In this document: positions 37,381-48,975 of the stretch, one piece after another
Numbering within the stretch: the first letter of the stretch is position 1
Layout: every line of letters begins with the position of its first letter
Assembly: GCF_036669915.1 (NCBI RefSeq)
Contig: NC_089325.1
Coordinates: 3,418,683 to 3,482,682, forward strand
Source of the DNA: Pocillopora verrucosa
Taxonomy: Eukaryota > Cnidaria > Anthozoa > Scleractinia > Pocilloporidae
Reading direction: 5' to 3'
Length of the DNA: 64,000 bases
The notes under the pieces: generated by a model
The model's database searches: none
What the model was told of the DNA's origin: nothing
The model's input: the letters and a program-made list of their open reading frames with translations, nothing else
Made by a program: the position numbers and the translations under genes

Positions 37381-37469
37381 TAACTATAGAAAGAGCACTT
37401 TTGAAAAGTTACAGTGGTCTTGACTTGGTTGGGTTCTCGCGCAACTTTCTACATCCGTTAGCTAAAAAG
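37381..37469 (+). other. Candidate first noncoding exon, unit 4
   Basis: Ends ctaaaaag|gtaagctt. It is conserved with the other units although no receptor gene of the array follows it; the next gene downstream is the fibrinogen-related gene at 40070. Confidence 0.35.
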
Positions 37470-37692
37470 GTAAGCTTTTTCTATTAGTTAGCATCCACCT
37501 TTACAAAGGCTGTTCGTGACTTATACCGTTCGTGTCGTTCGCGAATTATGCTGTTCGTGACTTATACGTAAGTCATTGAACATACACAACATTGTTCATT
37601 GTTGATCACGTATAAATCAGTTCAATAGGGGAGACTGCATATATGGTAAACTGATTTACTGTATAAATCACCTGATAATTTTCCTGTCGCAG

Positions 37693-37755
37693 AATTTGAG
37701 CGAGGCTGTAGACGTGGCCCTGGCAATTCAAGACTCTGCAAAGAAAGACAGAAAG
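37693..37755 (+). other. Candidate second noncoding exon, unit 4 (best-preserved copy)
   Basis: Exactly 63 nt between an ideal acceptor (ttttcctgtcgcag) and donor gtaaga. Its 21 codons are open in the first frame (core A-I-Q-D-S), but unit 2 has a stop there. The core caattcaagactct is shared with 51176-51237 upstream of receptor E, whose flanks are otherwise unlike, so it behaves as a conserved exon of the family. Confidence 0.5.
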
Positions 37756-37900
37756 GTAAGATAACACAATAAGATAAAGCGACATTAGAATGATCATTGG
37801 AATCTCGTAAAGCTTTTGTTAAGTTTTTTTTTAAATCGTTCGTAACCTGCCGTTTGTTCGTTACAACTTAGTTTCGTTTAATTCGCTGTTTAAACTACTG

Positions 37901-39660
37901 CTTATGGCTTCACACTGATAAGAAAAATAATATTTGGGAAAGCCGATCAGAAACGCCTTTGTGACGTTTTCAGACTTTAAATACAAGTGATGAATAAGCA
38001 AATACCTATCTAACCCGCCAACGCATTTTTCCAAAAGGGTTTTAACTGGCTCTGTGAGTATATAACTACGTATAACCAAAGCGGTTTGTATTCCCAATGC
38101 AAGCAGACGGCCGGGGGAGATGAAATTCTACGAGTAAACACTGAAGTTATAGGTAATATTTTCAAGATCTATGACTTTTTCGGCTCATTGTTTTTATATC
38201 CATAGTGCAACACTAACAAGAGATTAGATTAGATCCTTTGCTATAGGATTTGGCTATATGTCTGACAACGAAGAATGTAGTAACATTTACGAATCCAGAA
38301 AAATCTTTTCAGACGGAGCAAATCAAGTTTATGTAGACTACAGCATTTTCTTCGAGTTCTGAATTCATGCAACACTAAAGATTTCATAACAGCAGCCGCT
38401 TCATGTCTCAGCTATGAATTTGTCACAGAAGCGTAGGAAGGGCAGTAGCAATGTTTATCGCGTGCAAAATTGCACAATATTTGAGATTCACGTCAATGAA
38501 TAATCTTATTGGTGATCGTATCCCAACTACTACTTAATCGGTTCTCATCTCAGAATTATTTTATTTTTTCTCTTGCAGTCTTTGTGAAAAACTCTGCATA
38601 CAACAAACGAAAGATTACAATGAGGGGCAATCGACAAGGAATAGGTGAGGGACATCTGCCTGTTTGCCACAATTTTCAGAACACATATAGAAACTTACGT
38701 AAATACAACGCTAAAGCTTTTCAATTTGAAGTGGGCGAGAGTCGAACCAACTATTAGCCCATGCATGGGATTGGTATGTGAATTCTTGGGTTTTTTTAAA
38801 AACAGCACAAAATTTTTAATTTTATCAATCACAAGGAACAACAGCCGAACTTCAAACGTTTCGGAATGTCTTTCGATGTTGAATTGGGACAGAGAACAGC
38901 AAGATTGTCTGAAACAGTTCACCTTTCACTAGACAGCCTATGATTTTCTTCAAGTTTACTGAGTTCTGTCCAATTCCATTTCCAAACTTGAAAGGCTTGT
39001 TCAATCATTCAAGATTGAAAAAATTGTCTTGGAATGAGCAGATTTAGTTGTTATAATTCGCTTCTGCTTTGGGAATGGCAGGTTCGAATATCATATCAGA
39101 GTATTTGACTCATTTATAGTCCTTTGTACAGAAATTATTCATCGTCATCGATGGCGTCGATCAGTGAAAGCCTAGAACAAAGAAGAATTGCAGTAGCTCA
39201 GGGCCTCAATCGACTCGTCCATTTAATCGGCATGCTACTGAAGGAGAACTTCAAACGTTTACTACTTTGTTTGCCAGAAAATCGATTTATTTTTTATGCT
39301 ACTGAAGGAGAACTTCAGACGTTATTTTTAGAAAATCGATAAACCCAGAATCTAGCAAAATTTAGGGCAAAGCATAAAGGACGACATAAAAGCAGTGTTT
39401 TAAGCTGCTTGAACAGCTTTCATGCGTTCGTTTAGTGGGTACTAAAGCATAAAATCCGCTAATAATAAAACAATTACGATGCCGACAAATAATTCTTTTA
39501 AACTGTAAATATATGTCTTTTCTACGAAGATATTATGTGCGCGATAGTCAATTATGGATTTTATCTGGGAAAAAAGATTCCCTTACTTAAATCGAAAATG
39601 ATATTTTGGCGTCTGACCGGTAACAAATCAATTTAATCGTGATTGGCTGATTAAGTTTTA
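37901..39660. other. Unique intergenic DNA before the fibrinogen-related gene
   Basis: No convincing gene. A segment starting after ctcttgcag at 38579 and reaching ggaata|ggtgag near 38645 has exon-like borders and might be a leader exon. A ~70-bp tandem duplication (atgctactgaaggagaactt) lies at 39229-39330. Short frames here are unsupported. Confidence 0.4.
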
Positions 39661-39679
39661 AGACTCCCTCGGGATCTCG

Positions 39680-39965
39680 GAATAGACTTCCCTTAGGAAC
39701 TGGTCCTTACTTTTCGCTTAGAGGAAGGAGGGGGCGCGTTGTGGAAGCGGAGTTTTCATTTTTGTCGCAATCAAACTCACCTGATCCCCCCATAAGGCTC
39801 TTAAGTATACTAACGATCGCCCTTATTGGCAGTCAATTTTCCATAGTCCACTTTTGACTCTATCACAGAAGACTGATTCCCCCCTCAGCTCTCCTGAGAA
39901 CCATGCGAAATCCTCCAAAACCCCCAGACGATAAAAAGACTGGTCCCTTAGCAAAAGTAACCCTA
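39680..39965 (-). repeat. Dispersed MITE-like repeat (inverted relative to 55145-55425)
   Basis: Its reverse complement follows the repeat at 55145 along ~280 bp: agggaccagt at one end, a G-rich tract, then gaaaattgactgc, then gatcaggtga. Both ends carry versions of gggactggtcctt in opposite orientation, as in a MITE. No coding capacity. Confidence 0.6.
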
Positions 39966-40069
39966 CGAAGTTGTTATAATTATTTTAAATTTTATTGTTC
40001 TTGATCTTTTATTTTCAGGCGCTCGTTTATTTCATTCTGTATAATAACTTCTTTCCTTCAGGTTCTGTT

Positions 40070-42631
40070 ATGTTATTTCTGGCACTTTCCATTCAAATTA
40101 TACTATTAACGCACGCAGCCCCAATGGATTGCCAAAAGAACACTGCTGTCTGCTTGGAAGAAATAATGAAGGAAATGACCCAAGTTCGATTTGAGTTAAA
40201 CATTCTCACTGAGAACAGAACATTAATAAGACGTAAGTAAGATTGTCTTCGCTTTACCTGTATAGATCATTTCCATCTTCCTTTTCTCTTTATTAAATTA
40301 ATCATTGCTTGGTGCAGAGTGAAAAACCTACGGAAGTCCTATAACGGCGGAATGCGATTTCAATTTTTTTTACGTAATCAATATGCGGTTCTAGAGGGCA
40401 AAATTTTCTACGCAGAGTTCCATGTTTCAGTTTAGTGGCGATTCTTTACTCACGCGGCGATGTAGTGAAACATTTGCAAGGAAATGTTTTTCGGCGTTTT
40501 GTCATCATCGTCTTTAACGTTATCATAATTTTAAAACATTCATTAAAAAAATCGATATAGAAGAGAGTTGGAGACGAGAGTTAAGTATGCAGGTATCCTT
40601 GAGCCAGTCAAATCGGACTACTAAGAAAGAATTTAGCCCTTTATAGTAATAACAAGTTATCCCATGTTCCCTTACAAAATTAAGAATTAAATATCACCTA
40701 TGTTTTCTAAGTTTCAAAAATTGCCCGAGTCGCGAAATTGATTCTTGAAAACGTATGTGAGTATTATAAACCCTTAAATTTTATTGGCTCCCTGCGATTA
40801 CCGAAACAAATTTTGACATAGCAAACTGTTTCAATTGTTGTAGTCCCAGGAGAGACAAACTCACGAAAGCGTTACCTTTAGATCCGAATCCGGAAAGCGC
40901 AAGGGACCAATCTGTTAAGGACATTAGCCTATTTAATTGATTATTGATTAGTTTAATTATTTCCCTTATCCTAGGTACGAACATGGTTACAATGTTCATC
41001 TGTTTGTCTATATTTTTATTGGTTTTGGTCTGTTACATTTCATACATTTCAGTCTCGATCAGTAAAATAGCCCCCAAACACTGCGTTAACCGCGTCTTGG
41101 AGCGACATTTCTTGGAATCTTATGAATTAGATTTTTGGTCGCCGCAAGTGCCAGACAATCAGATTACAGGATTCGGTTAAAAAATATTGTATTTATGTGT
41201 TATGAAGAATACAAGGTTTGTCTTCTTCTTGTTATGAAATGTTTACAGATTCCTCATCAGGTGGTATAGGCAAATCTATATACCTACCCCTTTTTTTAGA
41301 GTATGCCTATGACATTGAATACCTTTATTTTATATCTAAAAGCCACGGACTGTGCTGAGCTCTACAAATCCGGTAGAACGGTTAACGGAGTTTATACAGT
41401 AGATCCTGATGGTTCAGGTGCCTTTAATGTATATTGTGACCAGACCACAGCCGGTGGAGGCTGGACAGTCTTCCAGAAGAGAATTGATGGTTCCGTTGAT
41501 TTTAACCGAACCTGGGATGACTACAAACATGGCTTTGGCAACTTGGTTGGTGAATTTTGGCTCGGATTAGATAAGATAAACCGCCTGACGCAAAACAAGA
41601 CAAAGAACAAGCTTCGAGTTGATCTGAGAGCAATTACCAACAAAATTGTTCACCCTGAGTATGATTGGTTTGGAATTGCGACCGAGACGAACAAATATCG
41701 GCTGTACATTGGCAAAATGACGACAAGTAAGTCATCGATCAACCAGTTTTTTAGCCATATTGTTCGAATTATATCTTTGCTACCCCTTCATCGGCAAAGG
41801 GTCCTCCTCGCCCCCTTCCCCCTCATCCTTCTCCTCGCAACCAACAAAGAGTGTTTTTTCCCTGCTCTTTACCGTTTGGCTATGTTTAGCAGTGAATCAC
41901 ATTCTTCTCATGCGCAGTTGAGTCCACACCCCTCCGTAGAAAATGGCAATTTGCTTTCGAGGTTGTTGGAGAGTGATTCCTTAGATATATTACGAAAAAG
42001 CAAACTCTGAAATTGAATTTTAAAAAAGTTACTAAAATCGTTTCTACCAAAATATTGTAGTTGTTGGATTATCTGACTTGCGCGCTCTTAACAAAATCAC
42101 GATGTTTTGCTCCACCTCGACGCATGAAAGTCAATCAGTTATCATCATCGACGATTGAAAATAAATTCATTCTTTTCATGTTAAGAAAAATCTGTTTCAT
42201 CGAAGTAGTATGTCACTTCTGCTGTCGAATTTTTTTGTTTTCTTGTCGGTCAAACATCATCCTTGAGACTCCAAAAGGCATTAATCCAAGAGATTACACA
42301 CTCTTGCGTAATGCTAAAATTATGCTACTATTTTTTTTCGTTTGGTACAGATGCAACTGTTTGCCCTGATTCCCTCAGCCAACACAATAATTTCGATTTT
42401 GGTATCTGGGAAAGAGGTCCTGCAGATCGCGTTCAAAAAAGAGGCGTAGGCTGGTGGTATGATGAAGGTAGAGAAAATGCTGTTCACTCAAATCTTAACG
42501 GTATCTATCCGCTTTGTGGAAGTGAAACCGCAGCTGATATCCACTGGGGCCATTTAGCTCCAAAGAGGGGCGCCGCGGGCAGCGCTCCTAAATCATCTGA
42601 AATGAAAATTAGGCCAGTGGATTTCTTTTAG
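40070..42631 (+). CDS. Secreted fibrinogen-related (FReD) protein, 3 exons
   Basis: Exons 40070-40232, 41343-41726 and 42351-42631 join in phase 1 at both introns and give 275 residues. Exon 1 has a signal peptide (MLFLALSIQIILLTHAA) and a short helical linker with an N-R-T glycosylation site. Exon 2 is the start of a fibrinogen C-terminal domain: D-C-A-E-L-Y-K-S-G, G-G-G-W-T-V-F-Q-K-R, G-E-F-W-L-G-L-D. Exon 3 holds the end: S-N-L-N-G, S-E-M-K-I-R-P. Soluble FReD proteins act as lectins or in innate recognition in many invertebrates. In the third exon the usual calcium-site acidic cluster is replaced by E-R-G-P-A-D, and both cysteines of the usual C-terminal disulfide are missing (A-V-H-S-N-L-N-G in place of a C-H-x-S form). 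It may be a divergent or non-lectin member. The start at 40070 is preferred because upstream in-frame codons run through an apparent intron end (cttcag). Confidence 0.82.
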
Positions 42632-43190
42632 AGTTAACCATACACCCCATAAGTGAGCTGTGATTTTTGCTCTGACCTGTTACATCCTAGGTGTTAAGTG
42701 TGTAAGATTTCTCTTTTACTAATTTTTGATTGTAGAAGTATTAAAAAAAAAACCTTCATACCGATCAACATATTCTTAAGGGTTCATTTAGAGTTATTCA
42801 TCATGTACTTTAGGGGTTTTAGGGTGTTGGGTATGCATTAGATATCTTACCTATTTTGTTTTGACCTATGATAATATCAAAATAAGGAGATCAATTGGTC
42901 TAGCTTTCTTTAAAACGACCAAACCTTACTCCACTTTTAGATCACAACTAAGAAATTAGAATGTACTAATTTAGTCTTTTGTACAAGCATTAGTTCATGG
43001 AACAATTAGTTATGCTTTCGATTGATTTGATCTGTGAAAAAGGAGGCCAAAGCCTGTATTAGTTTAGTTGGTATACGAGCATATTTGATATTCTCTTGGT
43101 TGGCCTCTGGCTGAAATCCGATTAACAAATAAAAACTCAGTTCGTTTAAGGTTTAGAAAACCTCACACTTTATTTCTCTGTGTTGTATAT
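42632..43190 (+). other. Probable 3' untranslated region of the FReD gene
   Basis: AT-rich sequence without open frames between the stop codon and the polyA signal at 43128. It ends just before the TTAA-flanked transposon. Confidence 0.5.
43128..43133 (+). terminator. AATAAA polyadenylation signal
   Basis: Canonical hexamer ~500 bp after the FReD stop codon; no canonical AATAAA was noticed closer to the stop. Confidence 0.4.
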
Positions 43191-43197
43191 TGATTAA

Positions 43198-46100
43198 GAG
43201 GCGATCTCTGTAAGAGCGGTCCAGGGCATTTCGCATCGGAAAAAAGTTTTCCCTCAAACTTTTCCCAATAAACTATCTTTGGTTACAAGTAAATAAAACC
43301 ACATTAGTTTCTGGAAATACGTTAAAATAAAATTTTTAGAGCTCTCAAAAGTCAAAGCTGCAAAAGGCCCTTTTTTGACCTCTTGCGACCGTCGAAAATT
43401 TCAAAAGTTGAATAGCTCGGTCCTCGCATCACACCGCATGCAGCAAAAAATATTTTGTATTCTTAAAGTGTGCGATATATAAGGTGTATAAAATGCATTT
43501 CAATTTTGATATTCGTTTATTCAGAGGCTCGTCAAAATCTATTTAAAAACACTCGTTGGAAAGCTTTCTGAAATTGGTTAAAAGTACTCTTTCTTTCTTG
43601 GTTGATATTGCTCAAGTCCAGACCAGACCATTAAAAAATCCGCTTGATTTCTACTAATAAGATGTTTGGCTGCAGAAAAATATAAAAACATCTTGCACTT
43701 ATTGATTTTCTTCGCCGAGGTGACTTCGAACTTTTAGGGATATTGCTAGCGTGACAGCCGATTATGCAAATTAGTTCATTGAGCAAACTCCGACCGTTTT
43801 ATGTGAGTAGCTGAATAAATCTTAGCTTTTGACCATTATAAGTAGAAAATAAAGTAAAAAATATAGTGGAAAAGCTTTAAGATCACACCGATTAATACCT
43901 TAAACATTTTAAAAGGCCAAAATTTTGACAAATTTTATTATCTCGCGACGAAAGACGTCAACAACAACGTATCGAATATCATAATTTGATTGGCGCTCTC
44001 AAACCCCTTTTAAATAATTTGGCTTCTGTTATTTCATATTCGAGTTCTGACAGCTTACGCTATTAAAACCTGTATGAACATTTAAAAACCAAACTACAGG
44101 ATTCTATTTGGTGTAACCGGCGATAACAGCACACACTGAAATACAACGTGACCACTGTCACATAATTCAATTGTGTAATTATCCTGAATTGCTTCTCCCT
44201 TCGTAATAAAGCAGCGATAACATCGCCTTTTAGATCAGAATTCTGGTCGGCAGAAATAAGAGAAATTTTGCCTGCACACTGGTCTTTATGAAAGTTTCTA
44301 TTCAGAACTCTAGAGAGTTCTTGTGGAAAAGGACCCCGCGATTTTTGAGGAAATAAATTATTACGTTACGTGTCACCTCATTTTTCCAACAATTAGCTAT
44401 ATCTATATCGTAAAGTGCGTAATTTTATTAGCTGTAATTCATATGTCTCTTTCGGTACTGGTTTGCTTGGGATTAATAACAAAAAATTCTTGAAGCGGTA
44501 TTCGCCACAAGAAGTCCTGTTTTCAGTCGCGTTCCTCAGAAACTTCGTTCGGAGACTGACGAGGAGTTTCCGGTTTGTTTAACTTGCCTCAGAGTACTGA
44601 CTCAATAAAGAGTCATCTCTGCTTAATCCATTTGTCAAAAGAGAGTTTCACAGAAGGAGAGCTTATCTTTGCAAGGGCTGGCCTGTTCGATGTAGAAGAC
44701 TCAGTTATGGCAAAATGTGGGTCTGCGCAAAGCATAGGCACACTTATGGGAAGTTCTGGCGCCAAAGCCTTCAGCGTGCCAGTATCCGACACACCCTGGT
44801 AGCGATTCCAAATGGGTAAAGAGCCGGTATTCTGTCAATTTGCAAATGTCAAAGGCCATTTCTAAGATGTATGGCGTTCTATAGAGGTTTAGACAATACT
44901 GCAGCTGAGGGAGCGGATGGTTTCAAAGATTTTTCTCCAAATTATAGACGAATTGGAAAGCGTGGGAGCAGAAAAGGACTAGGGTAAAGAAGCTGGGAAG
45001 AGGCTTTAGGAGAGCAAGTTGTATTTGAAGACTACATACCGTAATCGCTGCGAAGAGGAAGATAGAAAATGTGCCGATCACTGTACGGTCTTTGCACTGA
45101 GCCATGCTGGTGACACTGACGTTCAGAAAGTATGCAGTTACAGTCACAACGTGAGGTGTGAGGATTGTGAGAAGCTGAAGAGTATTTTTTGAAGGAGTAA
45201 AAGGCGCTATTTCTGAGTACACAATGCAGTTGGGTAGGTTTCAGACAGAGGCGAGGAACACAGTAATGGATGAGATAGGATTGAAACATCCAATCATGTT
45301 TGATATCTATGACGTGTGCTCGTGGCAAGAGAAGCAAGGATGCCTAGCATCAAAGTCAAGATGCTAAGAGACATGTGCAAACATTTTGAGCTCGCATTCA
45401 AAATGCAAGATACAAATGCAGCACCTCTTGCAAAAATGGAGGAAATGATTTCGGAGTGCAGATGTTATGCACTCTAGTTATGACGTCCACCCGTTAATTA
45501 TGCAAATGCGATATCCTTTTTCACAAGAACTCTTCAAACTTATGAGAAGGGACTGTTATGCAGACAGGCGTGACGACCAAATATCATTTTTTCCCTTTCA
45601 GCTAGAAATCCGAGCAATCGCTGCTTTATTTAGACGTGGGAAGTATTCAGGACAATTACACAATTTGTCCATTTACGTGACAGAGTCAATGATCACGGTG
45701 TATTTCTGTGTGTGCTGTTATCGCCGGTTACACTAAATAGAATCCTGTAGTTTGGTTTTGAAATATTCATACAGGTTTTAATAGCGTAAGCCATCAGAAC
45801 TCAAATGTGAAATAATAGAAGCCAAATTTTTCAAAAAGTTCGCGAGCGCTAATCAAATTATGATATTCGATACGTTGTTGTTGACGTCTTTCGTCACGAG
45901 TTATTAAAAATTGTCAAATTTTGGCCTTTTGAAAAGCTTAAAGTTTTAATTAGTGTGGTCTTAAAGCTCTGTCCTACTGTATTTTCTACTTAAAATGGTT
46001 AAAATCTAAGATTTATTTAGCTACTCATATAAAACGGTCGGAGTTTGCTCAATGAACTAATTTGCATAATCGGCTGTCACGCTAGCAATACTGCTAAAAG

Positions 46101-46632
46101 TTTGAAGTCACCTCGGCGAAGAAAATCAATAAGTGCAAGATGTTTTTATATTTTTCTGCAGCCAAACATCTTATAAGTAGAAATCAAGCGGATTTTTTAA
46201 TGGTCTGGTCTGGACTTGAGCAATATCAACCAAGAAAGAAAGAGTACTTTTAACCAATTTCAGAAAGCTTTCCAACGAGTGTTTTTAAATAAATTTTGAC
46301 GAGCCTCTGAAAAAACGAATATAAAAATTGAAATGCATTTTATACACCTTATATATCACACACTTTAAGAATACAAAATATTTTTTGCTGCATGCGGTGT
46401 GATACGAGGACCGAGCTATTCAACTTTTGAAATTTTCGATGTCGCAAGAGGTCAAAAAAGGGCCTTTTGCAGCTTTGACTTTTGAGAGCTCTAAAAATTT
46501 TATTTTAACGTATTTCCAGAAACTAATGTGGTTTTATTTACTTGTAACCAAAGATAGTTTATTGAGAAAAGTTTGAGGGAAAACTTTTCTCCGATGCGAA
46601 ATGCCCTGGACCGCTCTTACAGAGATCGCCTC
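43198..46632. mobile_element. 3.4-kb DNA transposon with ~1.15-kb terminal inverted repeats and TTAA flanks
   Basis: The left end gaggcgatctctgtaagagc is preceded by TTAA (43194-43197); the right end is its reverse complement followed by TTAA (46633-46636). The arms (about 43198-44365 and 45485-46632) remain strongly similar, over 90 percent in the outer 180 bp by eye. The central 1.1 kb holds broken coding sequence. One stretch on the plus strand (about 45025-45330) reads with a Cys/His cluster (C-A-D-H-C, C-x2-C) but is interrupted by stops. TTAA targets are used by piggyBac and Kolobok elements; the sequence does not let me choose between them. Confidence 0.8.
45025..45736 (+). pseudogene. 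Degenerate transposon-encoded protein
   Basis: Plus-strand fragments in at least two frames between and into the arms: a Cys/His-rich piece near 45030-45190, a further piece to ~45330, and an open 89-codon stretch at 45467-45736 extending into the right arm. Stops and frameshifts separate them. The family is not identified; a transposase or accessory protein is possible. Confidence 0.4.
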
Positions 46633-46636
46633 TTAA

Positions 46637-48080
46637 TTTTCTGCACTCATTAAAACTTAGTTCTTTTCCCAATTTTTGGCACTTTTTCAAATCCCTTCAT
46701 TGTTCTCCCTCTTCATCACCGGGACATAGTACTCTAGACACGAATTTAGTAAAACTGACTGCTTCTGTCCTGGTTAGAGGTCCCTAGTATATGATATTAT
46801 AAAAGAACCTTTTTTTTTCCATTTGCAAACCAGGCTTTCTTTAATCTATGCAGACCACTCAGCTAAAATCACCAACCTATACGTAATAAATATGCTCAAT
46901 GTAGCAAAGTAAACTATGACTAACTTCGGTGAACGCGTTCACAAGTCGTCAGCATATTGTTCGACGTTCAACCCCCACGTCCGAAATAAAACAAAATTTG
47001 CTTTGGAGTTTTGAATAGGAAAAAAAATGAATTGCTGTATTAACTCGATCATGCGCTGTACCATTCCTTTTGTCAGCCCATGCGCTCTGACGAAGGGCTT
47101 ACGCTCCAAACATTTAGTATAGTAATTTGCTTGCATAGCAATAACGATCCCATTTTACACACTATTCATCCCTTTGATTGATTTGCTTTGTATAAATTAT
47201 GAATCAAAAAATGAAAGTACTGCGAAACAAAAATGAGTTCGCTTATAGCTTGCTGTAGGAATTAAACCGTAGTATTTCTTAGTGGTTTTTTCTAATATTA
47301 ATACTTAGTGATTTTTACGCATGGTGTTACAAAGATGAAACTTGAATCTTCCCAATCGTTGCTGTTTGGAAACATTAGAGAGCTTTTGCACAAGAATAAA
47401 TGTTTCCTTTATTTTTTTAAATCTCTATTCCAAAAGCAAACGCGGGTCTACATAGTTTATCTAAAGGGACAGCTTTAGAAATATGAAGAAGTGCAGCCAT
47501 ACGACCAGCTTTGTGCGCATAATCATTTATTTAATCAAATGGCCACGCGGAAATTAACAAATGCAATAAAAGTAATTTTAGAAAAATTCAGCACGACCTT
47601 CTTTCTTAGCCCAGCCGCGACCACGCTCTATTTGTGTGGCAAACTGCCAATGTATCTCAGATATCATGCCATAACCATTCAAAGCATCGTACGACACACC
47701 TATTTTTATTGAAGCGGAATAATTTTCTTAAACGTAGACGCATGACAGTCTTAACCTTAAACATTGAAAGTGCTGCTATTACAACATCTATTCTACTTGT
47801 TTATCTTATCAGTCGATGCCTTCCTGAGTTATCCCATGATACATAGCTTCTTGTGATTACTTATGTGACTACAAAACAGTTCATCAGAAGACTTTTTGGG
47901 TTACCGACGTTGAATTTGTAATTTCACCTCAGCGGTTACAGGTAAGTTTTGCTAGTTTCCTGGTAGAAGTCAGGAAAACCCAGCTTAACTCAGCTCCCCT
48001 CGGCTCATACAATTACATATGCATTACTCATCTTAGCCATTTTTTCATCAATTCTCCTAAAGAGATTTCTGAAATCATTT
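46637..48080. other. Intergenic region, nothing identified
   Basis: AT-rich, with no supported gene, RNA or repeat. Short frames such as 47491-47712 and 46939-47136 lack splice context or recognisable motifs. Confidence 0.4.
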
Positions 48081-48084
48081 GCTG

Positions 48085-48815
48085 CAGGGCATGTCACGAG
48101 TTTTGAATCAGGAATTTGTTAATGTAATTCTCATTACCGGTGTTATTCGTCAAAAGAGCAAGCTTATTCCTATGACATCCTTTTCACTGAGTTCGGCGCT
48201 ATGCGTCTTTTGTGCTTCAGTAGTCGAAACTGCTCAAAAAAATTCTTCCATAAAGGGTAAAGGATTGATAAAATTTGTGTCGCATCTATAAGAAATGCTT
48301 ATTTCGCTTGATGGCAATGGACCAAAATCACATGATAAATTGACTAGTCTTGCTGCCCACGCGGCAGCAGATAGGATTTTTCCGTTTTTCCGCTTGCTGA
48401 TGACTCATCAGAATTTAACACCAGGCGCCGAGGAAAAAACAAGGTCTCGACTACCTCAACCCAACAACCAAGGTAGGATTTCTCAAGTAAGGAAAACATA
48501 ATGCCCTTTCTTTTATCTGATCACTTAAAGAGCTTCAATGTTATAATTTCCCCTTCCGACGGAGGCCAGGGTGGTAAGTAATTTCTCATGTCATGGCGGG
48601 TAAGTCGGTTTTATTGTTTCCCTTACACTTGAGAAATTCAAGACCGGAGAGCAGAAAAAACGGAGACATGATAAAATCAAAATATCAGATTTTAAGATAA
48701 ACATTTCAGTTCAAAATAAAGCAAAGACCTCCACCAGATTGTTCAATGTCCTACCGTCCCCAAATTAACACTGGCACTAAAATAAGAGTGATGCTAACTT
48801 TTGGGGGACTTGAAT
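48085..48815 (+). repeat. Duplicated noncoding block, copy R0 (internally deleted)
   Basis: Shares landmarks in order with 48976-50430: cattcttttc/ccggcgct, tcagtagt-gaaa, ggttttattgtttccctt, and taccg-ccccaaattaaca. It lacks several hundred bases of the longer copies. Confidence 0.6.
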
Positions 48816-48975
48816 TTTTTTTCTGTCCCGCGCACACCCTCGCTTTTCTTTTCAAAATATTAAAATTGTTATGGTAAACATTCTTATCAAAATAAGACAA
48901 CCAGAAATAGCCTTTGAGCTTTTAGCACTGACTATCTTTTGTGCTTTGTAAACATCGCCACTTATGGTAACATTA

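Larger units (their letters stand above)
32172..37900 (+). repeat. Tandem-array unit 4 (~5.7 kb), internally deleted, last unit
   Basis: It contains receptor D. At ~34915-34935 sequence just after the receptor joins sequence equivalent to ~20455 in unit 2, so about 4 kb of spacer is missing. The unit ends with a recognisable start of another unit (37832-37897, matching ~3655-3735), after which the homology stops and unique DNA begins. Confidence 0.8.

Noticed and set aside
41727..42010. Extension of the FReD second exon to the stop at 42010
   Set aside because: It follows a GTAAGT donor, loses the fibrinogen pattern at once, and the domain resumes at 42351 in the matching phase.
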